Shown piece by piece: positions 22,140 to 32,624 of a DNA stretch of 46,354 nt. A program made the position numbers and the translations under genes. Below the pieces are notes generated by a model. That model made no database searches and had not been told where the DNA came from. It saw only the letters and a list, made by a program, of their open reading frames with translations. The DNA comes from Emmonsiellopsis sp. PD_33. Lineage: Eukaryota; Ascomycota; Eurotiomycetes; Onygenales; Ajellomycetaceae. The stretch spans positions 1-46,354 of the forward strand of contig JANTQF010000284.1 of NCBI GenBank assembly GCA_032988165.1. Direction: 5' to 3'. Numbering within the stretch: the first letter of the stretch is position 1; each line of letters starts with the position of its first letter.

Positions 22140-23580
22140 CACTACAAGATGTCCCTAAATTAATTCAGTAAGTAATGATTTGGAAGATGGGTAAATATGC
22201 ACTTAAGGATATAATAAGAGAGTTATTAATGTATTAGGAAAATAATAGAAAATAGACACTATATATAGTAGAGGAGGAGGTAGGTGATATATTGCAGGTA
22301 TTCTATAATAACATAAAATACTATGCAGGTGCACTAATATTATCTCAGCTAATAGAGGAGGCATACTGGCTAACAAGAATAAGAGATGTGAAGGTATACT
22401 ATATAACATGCTAGGTGTATCAGTTCATTAGTTGCAAGTCAAAAAGGAAAGAGGCAAGAAGAATACAAACATTTCAATCAATGAACTTAATAGGCATGAA
22501 TTTCTTAGGCCCAATAAGACTTATAATAGAAGATGAATTACAGTATATCCTAATTATAGTAAAGTATTTCATAAGATTTATATGATTAACACTATATATT
22601 AATGCTATGAAAGAGGCAGTTATAGATTTCCTTCAGCAGTTTGCACTGACCTTTAGATGGCTGACTATTCTTTACACAGACAACAGAATATATTTCATAG
22701 GGAATCAGGTAATAGTATTACTCAGAGAGAAAGGGGTAAAGTATATACTAGCACTAATATCACATCCTGCATTAGTTAGTATGAATAAGAAGTCAGTCTA
22801 ATTAGTTAAGACATATATTATTAGAAGTATCATGCAGTATAGTCATCTAATAAGATAGTCATAGAATGCAAGAAAGACCTTATTAGTAATTAATATCAGA
22901 TTGCTCAAACTATATAGCTATCAACTAGTAGTATTAATATTAAGGTATGTCCCTTAGGCATAGATTAACTAGTAACACACTAAAGATATCATCCAGGTAG
23001 AGAATATAGAGGATCTAGTATATCTTCCATCACAAGAAGAGGCAGGGCTGCAAATCAGTAGGCTAGGAGAGAACTATAACCTCATAATAGATATAGTAGC
23101 ATGGAACTATCATCTCAAAATTCAACAGCAAGAGAGTTACCTAAAGAATGAATATAATAAAGGGTTAAAGGAAGAAGATCTAGTCTTAGTTAGAGACTAT
23201 ATGAAGAATAAGCAAATCAGAATGAAGTTAGAACTGCAGTGGAAAGATCTAAAGATAATTATCTATATTTTATAAAATAATAAGGTAGTATATATTAAGG
23301 AGTTTTATAAGGATAGATCTTTAAAGAAATATCATATCAATCATATTATCAGATATTGCAAGAGGCTAGAGAGGTTTCCAGGCACAGAACTAGTAGAGGA
23401 ATATAATAGGCAAGCAATGATGCAAGCAGGAGTTCCAGGCAGCCAGGTAGTCCTACTATAAGCACTACAAAAGGTAGAAGTGTTATTAATATATTATAAA
23501 ATAGCCATGTATTTACAAGGAGCACAGTAGTTATGATTTCAGATGAAGAGCAGAACAAGTAGAAGGATTAACTAGGCAAC
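22140..23580 (+). pseudogene. Retrotransposon integrase region (decayed)
   Basis: The core begins with NLIGMNFLGPIRL near 22485. Further on come LYTDNRIYFIGNQV (22670-22710), which contains the second catalytic Asp, and EKGVKYILALISHPAL up to 22790. A degraded HHCC-like zinc region precedes it (around 22350-22440). Downstream, 23340-23560 holds a conserved-looking tail (RLERFPGTELVEEYNRQAM, then QAGVPGSQVVLQALQK). Nonsense codons occur throughout. Confidence 0.7.
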
Positions 23581-23639
23581 CAAGATAGCATAACTATTAT
23601 AATATAATATACTCAATTTTAATCTCAATCTATCACTTT

Positions 23640-24780
23640 ATCTTTATTATTATAAAACCTTCTTCTCTCATCAATACAGTAATAACATAAAAATCAAAGT
23701 AAATCAGTAAAATGTCTATCAGCAGCAGGAAAACAACAACACAAACATAAATAGTTAAAATCAGGTAAATGATAGTAAAATACTAGATAATAAGAGCTTC
23801 TATAATAGCCTTCAGAAGTTTACTTTACTAGCAGTAGAAATTAATAATCTTCTAGAAAGCCAGTCATCAAAATAGCTATTTCATAATATAATAATAAGAG
23901 ATACTCTGAAGTTAGGAAGTTTCTAACTTCTAATAATAAATATGACCTAACTCCTACTAATCATTAGCTCAGATATCAGCCTTCTATCTGGAAGCTATTA
24001 TATTACAGTGATAGAGGAGAACTACAAGAAGTATACTAATCTATATGTATAAGCTAGTGACCCTCCTACTGATACAGCCATCTATAAGCAAGACTTAGAT
24101 GATGATACATTCAAAACAGAACTTAAATTTACTTGTGAATTAATACTGCAATAATTAGCCTACAACTAAAAGATGGAAGATAAGGACAACAGTTAGTAGA
24201 TCACATCATACACTACAAAGTGTCATAAAATGATGAGTAAGGTGACCAAACTAATAGTAAAGTATAATATAAGTGGCAATAGACTTAAGATCTACTAAGT
24301 AAAGTTGGAAGGCCTAGCTGTGGGGAGAATCCTAAAGATAAGAATGAATAAGTATTTAGACCTGAAGGTTAATAGCTACTCATATTACATAAAAGGGATT
24401 ATTACTACAGAGTAAATAACATAGTCAAATGATGTCCTCTTCTTTCATAAACAGGCAAATAAATAGGTAGTTAAGACTCTGAGGTGAGTAGAAGAGTTCT
24501 AGAGGGTCTATCCTCATAAGATGTTAGGTATATTATACCTAGTGGATTTTAACTCTGATAGAAGGGTGAGGATGATGAGAAAGTAGTAAAGTATTAATAA
24601 CATGAAGTGTCTGAATGTATCCTCATACACTATCATGTAATATATGAGTTGCTCAGTACAAGGCACTTCAAAGACAATTAAAGGGATGAAGGTAAAGATG
24701 GAGACTAAGGATAAAGAGTAAAGAGAAGTCCTATCTTACTTTTCAGGCAGTTATGAGGATGTGCTTGTATTATCTTTCTT
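23640..24780 (+). pseudogene. Third open frame of the retrotransposon, unrecognised
   Basis: Between integrase and the 3' LTR, one plus-strand frame runs about 380 codons interrupted only by TAA, TAG and TGA; I saw no frameshift. Readable pieces include DPPTDTAIYKQDLDDDTFKTE, KLEGLAVGRILKIRMNKYL and VYPHKMLGILYLVDFNSDR. Persistence of one frame implies it was coding before hypermutation. The position matches the env-like or accessory ORFs of some Gypsy elements. No transmembrane segment or signal peptide is obvious, so an envelope is not indicated. Function unknown. Confidence 0.5.
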
Positions 24781-24828
24781 TAGTTGTTTCTTTTCTTTTT
24801 TTTTGTTTGTGATGAGGCCACTACTGTC

Positions 24829-24843
24829 AAAAAGAGGGGTAGA
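24829..24843 (+). promoter_or_regulatory. Polypurine tract of the retrotransposon
   Basis: AAAAAGAGGGGTAGA lies directly before the 3' LTR. A purine run here is the plus-strand primer of LTR elements and fixes the element's orientation as plus. Confidence 0.65.
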
Positions 24844-25129
24844 TATGAACAGGATTATATGACAGGGTTAGTTGTCAACTATTTGATTCTATCAACCTCT
24901 GAATGCAGAAGATAAGTAAGGTCATCAACCTAGAGCTTACTTAAGAGTAGAGGATTCCTTAGCTTCTAGCATCATCATCATCAATCCTAGTCATTTTCTG
25001 AGATGGTCATTTGAGTGTGTTGTGTTTCCTTGATAGCTACTAGAGAGACCTACAGTGAGGGAGCTTTACTACAGGAGAACCAGGGGGTTCTCAGTGAGGT
25101 TTCATCAGTGGTCAATGACCTAGCTGTCA
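24844..25129 (+). repeat. 3' LTR (286 bp)
   Basis: Begins TATGAACAGG and ends CTAGCTGTCA, the canonical CA end. It has the same length as the left LTR and differs from it at about 49 positions by my count, all of them transitions. It is preceded by a purine-rich tract (24830-24843) that would prime plus-strand synthesis. Confidence 0.92.
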
Positions 25130-25133
25130 GTAG
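25130..25133. repeat. Target-site duplication, right copy (GTAG)
   Basis: Second copy of the GTAG duplication, directly after the terminal CA of the 3' LTR. Host coding sequence resumes at 25134. Confidence 0.8.
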
Positions 25134-28108
25134 TTAGTATTGATCTTCAAGGATTCCGGCTCAAACCGGATGTCAACGTCGACTTCCTGGATTTGTGGAC
25201 GGCATTTTAGCATATGGGTTTTGGCTCAGTTGCCGAACAGATATAATAACGTTGGGCAATCTGCCGGGTTCCCTTTATGGGTGTCATCCCGGGTGAGATT
25301 GAACCAACTAGAGAAGTATTTGTCCGCTCCAATCCCATTTTCCTGGAGCGAGAACGAGCATGCCACACGAGTACTATTAATATCCACATCCCAACGGAGC
25401 ATGTATTCCTGAGACCACGAAACTTTGTAGTCGGACGCTGGAATCTCGCTGTCGCAATTGAGGTCGGGACGCCAGGCTGTGAGTCGGGCTTCTATGTAGC
25501 TGGGGGCTAACTCGGACGTGACATTGTCATAAGCTTTTGCAAGGGACAATGTGGGAAATGCTAGGTCCGCGTATGTCCCTTGCGGGTATGACATGTTCAG
25601 ATAGAGAATCCTCCCCGGTGCAATGTCATTGGAAGGAAGATCGAACACTTTCGAACTGATAAGGTGCTCTTTGTAGGAACTAATGTCCCACGTGCTGCGT
25701 TGAACGAGGGATATGTCGGTGGAATAAGGCAAATTGTCTACTGCGTAAAGACCGGACACGGTGATGGGGAGCGCCGCCGCTAGCAGGAGTGCGACAGCAC
25801 TGGCCGCCAAAGACCATTGTCGCTTGCGAAGGGAATCAAGGATCGCCCATGCTGTGATTTTGCCCCCTTGGTTTTCCAGCACGCTCGCATTTGCGTGTGC
25901 CCTTCCGCGTGCAAGACATTGGTAAGGTTGAAATGTCCTGTAGGTCGACTCCATCATGTGGTAAGGAATACGGACACAAAACATAACAAGGGCGGGAACG
26001 TATGCCCATGGCTGATCCCTACCATTCGATCTTCCTTCCACTGGCGTGATTCCTCCCCTCGAGTTAGATATATGGAGCAATACTTCGATAGTAACAATAA
26101 CAGCAACAGGGAGGGCGAAAGTAAGGATGTAGACCGGAGGCCTTGCGGAAACAGGACGCCACCAGCGGGGCGTGCTGTCTGTGCCAGTCTTGGAGACATC
26201 CACGTCGGAGGTTTGCTTGTCATGCACTTCAATCTGGAATTCACCACCCGCAGTTATGCTGGTACGATTCTCACGCCCGGCCAACAGTTCCTTCATCTCC
26301 GAGGGCCATTTCAAATTCATATTCTGGAGAGTGGCCATCAACTCAGGGCTTCGTGCTAATATTGTAGCAAGGCCACCAATAGAGCTCGGGTCGCGGCAGC
26401 AGACAGAGAGCGGGAGGTAAACGTGGACAATAACCATCGAGACGATGATAAGCGCGGAAAGAAAGCCGATCATGAGGCCGAATGACAGCCGACGGACAAA
26501 GAGGCGACTTTCCGTTTTTATCGCTGTTCCTTCGGTGTGGCGGTCTACAGGTTGGAGTAAATAATCCCTAGCAACCTGGACCGCCCTAGACTGGAGACCA
26601 CGTCCCAGCTCTAGGGACAGGAGGGCGGCATCAAAGAAAGCCTCTCTATCTTCTGACCGAGGCCCTAGTAAGCTCCATCCGTCACCTTCGGCTTTTAACA
26701 TAGAAATCCATGCACCGTACAAAAGGGCGCCGGCGTTGACGTCCAATGTCGAGGGGGAATTCGGAGACAGCGGACGTTGTTTCTTCATGTCAAGGTCAGT
26801 TATGATGGAAATGCCGTCGGAACTTCGGGACAGCTTCACTGGAACGCGAGCCATGTCAAGATAGGGCGTACAGAGAACAGACGTGAATGAGAAATTCCCA
26901 GCCGTGTATTTCACCTTTTTGCCGGTACCTTCTGACACGTTCAGGTGCAAACCATTAGGGTCTTGATGCGATATATAGGCCCATATGCGCCAGTATGCGT
27001 TCCTAAATTCATCATACTCTATATCATGAGCTCCTTTTCCCTCATCACATACAGCGGGAAACCCCTCAAAGTATCCGGCAGGATCCTGAGAAACGACATT
27101 TTGGGTATAATACTGCGCTAACGGGCCGGTTGAACAAGAGCCAGATTTCATGGAAAGAGTATACTCCGATTTTTTTTTAGAGACCTCCAAAGTCGCTTTC
27201 TCGCACTGGACCTTCACGGTGAGCACATCCACCTCGGCCTCCATTTGGAGCTGGTCGCCCATCGTAAAGTTGTCGGGCCTAAAAGGGCCCCCGTCCTGAA
27301 AAGGGGAAAATACATGATTGGCAACAATCCCAAATGGTACATCGGACCCGTTTAACGCTATCCCCTTGGCCCTCATATGCGGGATGGTTGTAACATCGCG
27401 AGGTTTGAAATAGTCGGGGCTGAAATCAAAATCATTGATAAGGCGGAGAGAAGTTGAACGCTTGATAGGGAGGTCACGGAGTTCAAATAGGTTTGTTGAT
27501 ACAATTGCCAGTCCATGAACTAGCAATGTGCCAACAATGGCCAAAGAAACTAGATAGTGACGCCTCCTGAGCGACCTGTAGAGAGAAGCAACGTTCCAAG
27601 GAGAGAGGTAATCAAGCAGAAGCCCATCAGATGCGGCAACTGGACCGCGCGACATCAGCAACCATGGCGTTAATTGGCACGCGCGGTATTCGACCTGGCC
27701 CCAAAAGGCGCCCACAACCATAAACACTGTCACGGACGCTATTAGAATCTCTGCCTGTTACCCGAAGATCCATAGCAAAAGGGACAAACCTGCAGTTGGT
27801 CCATAGGTCCATAAGTAGTAGAATTTCCAGCCCTGTGTCTCGATCCCTTGTTTACCATCGCCACGAGCCGCATAGCAGTACAGCGAGACGATTGCGCCGA
27901 GCAACGCGAGAAAAGAAGCAATAAGGCTGAGAATAGTCGATCGCCGCAAAAAGAAAGGCTGCCATAGACGTGGAGGATGGCCATCCTTCTGGGGATCACT
28001 GTCCCTTAAAAGGTAAAGATCAGACGAATCCGTCTGCGGGATTCTGTCTACCGCGCGCGGTAGTGCTGACATTTCTGACCTCCGTTTGACAGATCCCAGA
28101 TCTGCCAT
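25134..28108 (-). pseudogene. 5' portion of a DUF3433 multi-pass membrane-protein gene, disrupted
   Basis: Exon 1 (28108..27790) and exon 2 (27738 onward) join over a 51-bp intron (GTTTGT...ATAG). Exon 2 runs to a TGA at 25228-25226 (codon 944). The same frame then continues 31 codons past that stop to the transposon junction at 25134, and resumes at 17267 to end at 16457: 1,245 codons in all. The protein shows the duplicated DUF3433 layout: helices near 45-105, a TPWLLMSRGP...LDYLSP loop, long extracellular parts, then a second copy with IPYHMMESTYRTFQPY and further helices. The family includes Neurospora 'spray'-type proteins of unclear function. A truncated 943-residue product could still be made from the intact promoter side. 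The TGA could be a CGA-to-TGA change. Confidence 0.85.
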
Positions 28109-28319
28109 CAGCGAACTGCCAACGAGGTAGGATCATCGCGCATCTCAAGGAACGTCTCTTTTATTATTAGTAACTTATCCCACGTTTGGTTAGCATGACT
28201 TTTCGCAGCCCTTCCTGATCTTCTCCGGCCGCTCGCTGGGAATCGAGGCAGTCTCCGGCAAAAGTCCACAATATTGGCGCCTTGGCTCAAACCCCACAGA
28301 TTATGGATCTTGGCCATTT

Positions 28320-29182
28320 TATTAAAGCCAGGATCAGACCAGTGAGAAAGATTCCAGAGGGGCAGAAGGATTGCTAGCAGTTAACTTCCAAAACCAACAG
28401 TAATGTCGCGCCAAAGACCCCTGGAGCCTGGAGATGGAGTGCTTCATTTTCATGCAAAGTAGTCTTCCTCCATATGACACCATTGCAAGAGCATGCAGAT
28501 TATTCTTGGATGGATAGAAGTAGGTATCATGAAGAACTCAAGGCAGAGCATGGAAGACATCTTGACAGAACATCAGAATTGAGTTCTGACAGGAGCGGAC
28601 GCGCTAGAGCTGGCCCCTGGCACGTGACTTTATAGCACTAACCTAAACCGTGTCTAGCGTATAACTCTATTTTAACCTAGTTCTAAACTGACCTAAAAAT
28701 ACTAGTTCTAGTGGAAGGTTTGGAAAGGGGGGGTGCATCTTTAAATATTCTAACCTTGACATTTAAAATAAAATATTATAGTACTGTAAGAGAACCTAAT
28801 AAGCCTCTTAACTTCTCTATCTTTATGTACTTTCCATCCTATAGAATAGTTTTTAAAGGGTTATTGTTTCACTCACATTCTTCAGTTTGACAGGATGAAG
28901 ACCCTTCGCGCTGTATATACAGTCTTAACAGTAATGAACAAGTTGAGAAGAAAAATCAATATTTAAAATTCTTATGCAGGTCTCTTAACATCAGTACCTT
29001 AAATAAACAAAAAAAGAAAAAAAGAAAACCCATATCAAAATAGAAGAAAAAAAGAAGTTAAGCCTTGAGATAAAAGAACCTGTTTTCATCCATCCATCCA
29101 TCCATCCCCTAACTAGTAGGTATAAACCACCCACACCCATTTGAAAAAAATAAAAATAAAATAAACATATAAGACAACTCTA
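28320..29182. other. AT-rich intergenic region
   Basis: DUF3433 promoter to the left and alanyl-tRNA synthetase 3' UTR to the right. From 28640 to 29160 the DNA is AT-rich with few CpG and a CATC simple repeat near 29086-29105. It could be an old transposon fragment, but I see no ends or coding motifs. Confidence 0.5.
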
Positions 29183-32100
29183 TCACAGCTTAAACTTCTC
29201 CAAATACTCCGCCGCCGCCTTGATGGCCTCATCTAGCTTGTTAACCTCGGTCCCGTTCCCAATGGATACGGGCGCCTTGCCTCCAGCGCGTCCGCCGACG
29301 ATGCCAGAGACCGTGCTGGCCCAGTCGTTTGGTGAGGCGCCTTGTTGGCTCAGGTTCTGCCAAATGGTGTTAGTAAATGGACAATTGCATAAAGTTGTAG
29401 AAAGGGTGTGCGTGGGGGTGGTGATAACATACCTGCGCAACATGGCACCCGTGCACGACCTTGCCCGCCGAATCCCCTTCATCCGCTGCAAATACATAAA
29501 CCGACTTATCGGGCATCTTGGTCTTGATAAAATTCAACGACTCACTAATCGCCTTCGGATTCGCGGAAATGGGCAACCGCACAACCATATGCTGTGCATC
29601 TTTATTCTCCTCCGCGCCAAAGTACGACGTAATCGCATCAAGCGCCTTCTTCGACTCCGCCTTTTGCGCTGCCTTTTGTCCCTCGAGCACCTTCTTGTGG
29701 ATCTGCGTGAAGCGTTCGCGGAACTTGGCCTTCTCTACTGCGGAGATGGTGAGCTGGTTGAGGTCGACTTGGAGGAGTTTGGCTTCGGCCTCCTTTTGCG
29801 GGCCGAGCGCCATCTTCTCAAAGCGGTCGAGGCGGGCGCCGAATTCCTTGGCGATGCGCTGGACTTCGTGGGCATCTTCACCCGTCACCGCGATGATGCG
29901 GCGGATGCCCTTGGCAATTCCGCTCTCTTCGAGGATGATGAGGTCCTTGATGTCACCAGTCTTTTGCACATGCGTGCCGCCGCAGAACTCGATGCTTATA
30001 TCCTTCCAGCGCGGGTCGTGGACATCCTTGAGGATCTCCTCGAGCTCGACGCCGACAGACACAACGCGGACAGGGTCTGGGTATGTTTCACCAAAGACGG
30101 CGCGAACGCCGGAGATCTCACGGGCGACGGAAAGGGGCACCTCCTGCGAGTAGACAGCGCAGTTTTGGCGGATATATTCGGTGGATTTCCGCTCGATTTT
30201 CTCAAGGTCGGCGTCAGAGACAGCAGACTTGTGGGAGAAATCGAAGCGGAGCTTTTCAGCTGCGACGAGGGAGCCCTTCTGCTCAACACCATCGCCGAGG
30301 ATTTCACGGAGTGCGAAGTTGAGGATATGCGTGCCGGTGTGGTTGTTTCTGATGGGCCAGCGGCGGAGCTCGTCGTATTCGGCGATGACGGAGTCGCCGA
30401 CTGAGAAGGTACCGTATTTCATGAAGCCCGTGTGGAGGACGTAACCTCCGTACACCTGGACGTCTTCGACGGACAGCTCAGCCTTACCATCAATGATAAT
30501 TTTTCCAGTATCATTTTCCTGGCCACCTTGCTCCGCGTAGAAGTTGGTACGGTCGAGGATCACACCGAACTGGCCGCCCTCGGGAATATCCTTTGTCGAG
30601 TCAACAAAGGTCTTGTTATGGTAGATAGCCTTAATCTGAGAGGTGATGTTGCCTCTGCCGAACTTTGCGTCATCATTGGTCTTGGGGACGTCGTCCATGG
30701 TCTCTAGGTGGCCTAGGTCATGAACACTAAGCTTTACTGTGTCAGCAGCAAGCTTCCCCTGCCCTTTGCTTGCCTCCTTGGCTTTGAGTCTGGCTTCTTC
30801 GAATTCGTCGTTGTCGATCTTCAGCCCTCGCTCCTCAGCCATCAGCTGTGTCAGATCAACAGGGAAACCAAAAGTATCATAGAGTCGCCACACATCCGCA
30901 CCATGCAGCTTGTCGAGACCCTTTTGCTTAGCCTGTTGAGCGTAATCTTCGAAGAGACGTTCACCGCGGTCTAGCGTCTTCGCGAATGAGATCTCTTCCT
31001 CATCAAGAATCTCCATCACATCTGTCTGTTTCCGTCTAATTTCTGGGAACATATCGCCCATCTGCTCAACGAGCGTAGGCACAATTTTGGAGAAGAAATT
31101 GCCGATTTCGACATTCATATACTTGCGCGCATAACGTGCGCCTCTCCGGAGGACTCTTCGTACCACGTAACCGCGCCCTTCGTTATTTGGCGCAGCTCCA
31201 TCGGAGATGGCAAAGGTGAGCGTTCTGACGTGGTCAGCAACAACCCGGTAAGCGGTGTCTATTCCGTCACTGTCCTCAGCATCGAATTTGCCAGTATATG
31301 GTCTGCAGCCCGTAATCTCCTGGATTTTGTCGAATAGCGGAGTGAAGACGTCCGTGTCGTAGTTGGAGAATTTGTTCTGGAGAACCGAGACTAGCCGCTC
31401 GTAACCCATACCAGTATCGATGTGTTTGTTTGGAAGGGGTCGCAGCGATCTATCCTGTTCACGGTTGAACTCGATGAAGACGTTATTCCAAATCTCCAAC
31501 ACGTTGGGGTCATCTTGGTTGACGAGGTGGGCAGCATTGCGGCCACCGATTCTATCGTAGTGGATTTCACTGCAGGGACCGCAGGGGCCTTGCTCACCCA
31601 TCTCCCAGAAGTTATCCTTCATGTTACCGGAAAGCAGATGGTCCTCTGCAACACCGGCGGACAGCCATAGCTCCTTGGCTTCGAGGTCTGGTGGGATGCC
31701 ATTTGCGGGGTCTCCTTCGAAGTAGGTCACGTATAACCGGTCCGGGTCGAGGCCGTAGACTTTGGTGAGCAGATCCCAGGAGTACGAGACGGCTTCTTTC
31801 TTGAAGTAGTCGCCGAAACTCCAGTTGCCCAACATCTCGAAGAAGGTCTAGGCGGGGTATATCAGTATCGCCACAGCGCGAACAATTTTTTCCAGGGCAC
31901 ACTTACATGGTGGTAGCTGTCCTTGCCAACATCGTCGAGGTCCTAGCAATTGTTAGCATCTATCCACAATACCAGCAGTGAAGTGGCAAGCGCGTACATT
32001 ATGTTTGCCTCCCGCACGTATACATTTCTGGGTGTTATGCGCACGCTTGAGCTGAGCGAAATCCGAGTTGGGATCGACGGTGCCGAGGAAGATGGACTTG

Positions 32101-32331
32101 TACTGGTTCATGCCCGCATTTGCGAACAGCAGCGTGGGGTCTGAGAGCGGCACCACGGAGGAAGAGGGGACTATATCAAGCATCTCATGTCAGTAGGGTG
32201 CCCCGCAGCGCAGAAAAAAGAGACAGGCACGTACCAAAGGAGTGGCCGTTGTTCTTGAAGAAATCGAGGAAAGTGTTGCGCACACGCAGAGCAGGCCACA
32301 CGGGCTGCTCGGGCGAGGAAGACGACGACAT
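29183..32331 (-). CDS. Alanyl-tRNA synthetase, cytosolic form (with possible mitochondrial isoform)
   Basis: Five exons (32331..32235, 32170..31998, 31942..31907, 31847..29433, 29356..29183) join in phase to 964 residues, the usual length for eukaryotic AlaRS. The N-terminal class II core shows RNTFLDFFKNNGH, LLFANAGMNQYK and HHTFFEMLGNWSFGDYF. The editing domain has the zinc-site motifs HTGTH and CGGTH. The C-Ala domain ends with a GGRAGGK loop split by the last intron. It charges tRNA-Ala and removes mischarged Ser or Gly. ATG 32331 has A at -3 (strong context). An in-frame ATG at 32505 with weak context would add 58 residues rich in Arg and poor in acidic residues, a probable mitochondrial presequence. 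Fungi often use one AlaRS gene for both compartments. Confidence 0.95.
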
Positions 32332-32505
32332 GCTGCGAGCCGTGGCGAGACGTGGCCAGGGGGGGGTGGTGTCGAGGAGGAGGATGGCGGGGGAGAAAAA
32401 GACGCGGGCAGAAGGCGAAGTTGGCGATGCGGCTCTGCAGACGCGGTCCAGATGAGTCAACGTCAACCGCCGGCCGCACCGCAACCCGCCGAGAGTTCCC
32501 CTCAT
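32332..32505 (-). CDS. In-frame N-terminal extension of AlaRS, predicted mitochondrial presequence
   Basis: Starting at ATG 32505, 58 codons read without a stop into the ATG at 32331. The extension begins MRGTLGGLRCGRRLTLTHLD and contains about nine Arg against two Asp, with alternating hydrophobic residues: the composition of a matrix-targeting helix. The ATG context (TTG before ATG) is poor, which would let scanning ribosomes reach the stronger downstream ATG. Whether transcripts start far enough upstream is unknown. Confidence 0.55.
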
Positions 32506-32624
32506 CAACTGCGAGAGCGATCTGTGTGCACTGGCTGCGGAATCCCAGAGATAGCTGTGCAATTGTCTGCAGACCTCCAGACCCCGACGCGCACTTGTCC
32601 AGGACCACCGGTGGGAGCGAGTGG
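32506..32624. promoter_or_regulatory. Very short divergent promoter region
   Basis: Only 119 bp separate the upstream AlaRS ATG (32505, minus) from the ATG of the unrecognised gene (32625, plus). Transcription of the two genes must therefore start within this interval or inside the partner's 5' region. No TATA box is seen, as is common for housekeeping bidirectional promoters. Confidence 0.45.

Larger units (their letters stand above)
17268..25129 (+). mobile_element. Ty3/Gypsy-type LTR retrotransposon, hypermutated and CpG-free
   Basis: A 7,862-bp element with two 286-bp LTRs, flanked by GTAG on both sides (17264-17267 and 25130-25133). Sense is plus: a polypurine tract precedes the right LTR, and gag-like, protease, reverse transcriptase, RNase H and integrase signatures read in that order, the Ty3/Gypsy order. 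Coding regions are riddled with TAG, TAA and TGA at former Gln, Arg or Trp positions, yet long stretches stay in one frame. I found no CpG between 17302 and 25154, whereas host flanks are rich in CpG. The element is therefore dead. It lies antisense inside a DUF3433 gene. Mutation by RIP or by deamination of methylated cytosine is inference. Confidence 0.93.

Noticed and set aside
25177..25228. Intron that would remove the TGA at codon 944 of the DUF3433 gene (GTTCGG...CCAG)
   Set aside because: The donor is poor and the spanned codons (AKTHMLKCRP) look like conserved coding sequence, so a nonsense mutation is the simpler reading.
25817..26359. 180-codon plus-strand frame opposite the DUF3433 gene
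   Set aside because: Antisense to a coherent membrane protein; no motif.
29220..30404. 394-codon plus-strand frame
   Set aside because: It is fully antisense to the alanyl-tRNA synthetase C-terminal half, whose minus-strand protein is clearly conserved. The frame is a codon-bias shadow.
32506..32562. AlaRS start further upstream at 32562
   Set aside because: The codon there is TTG, not ATG. The first in-frame ATG is 32505.
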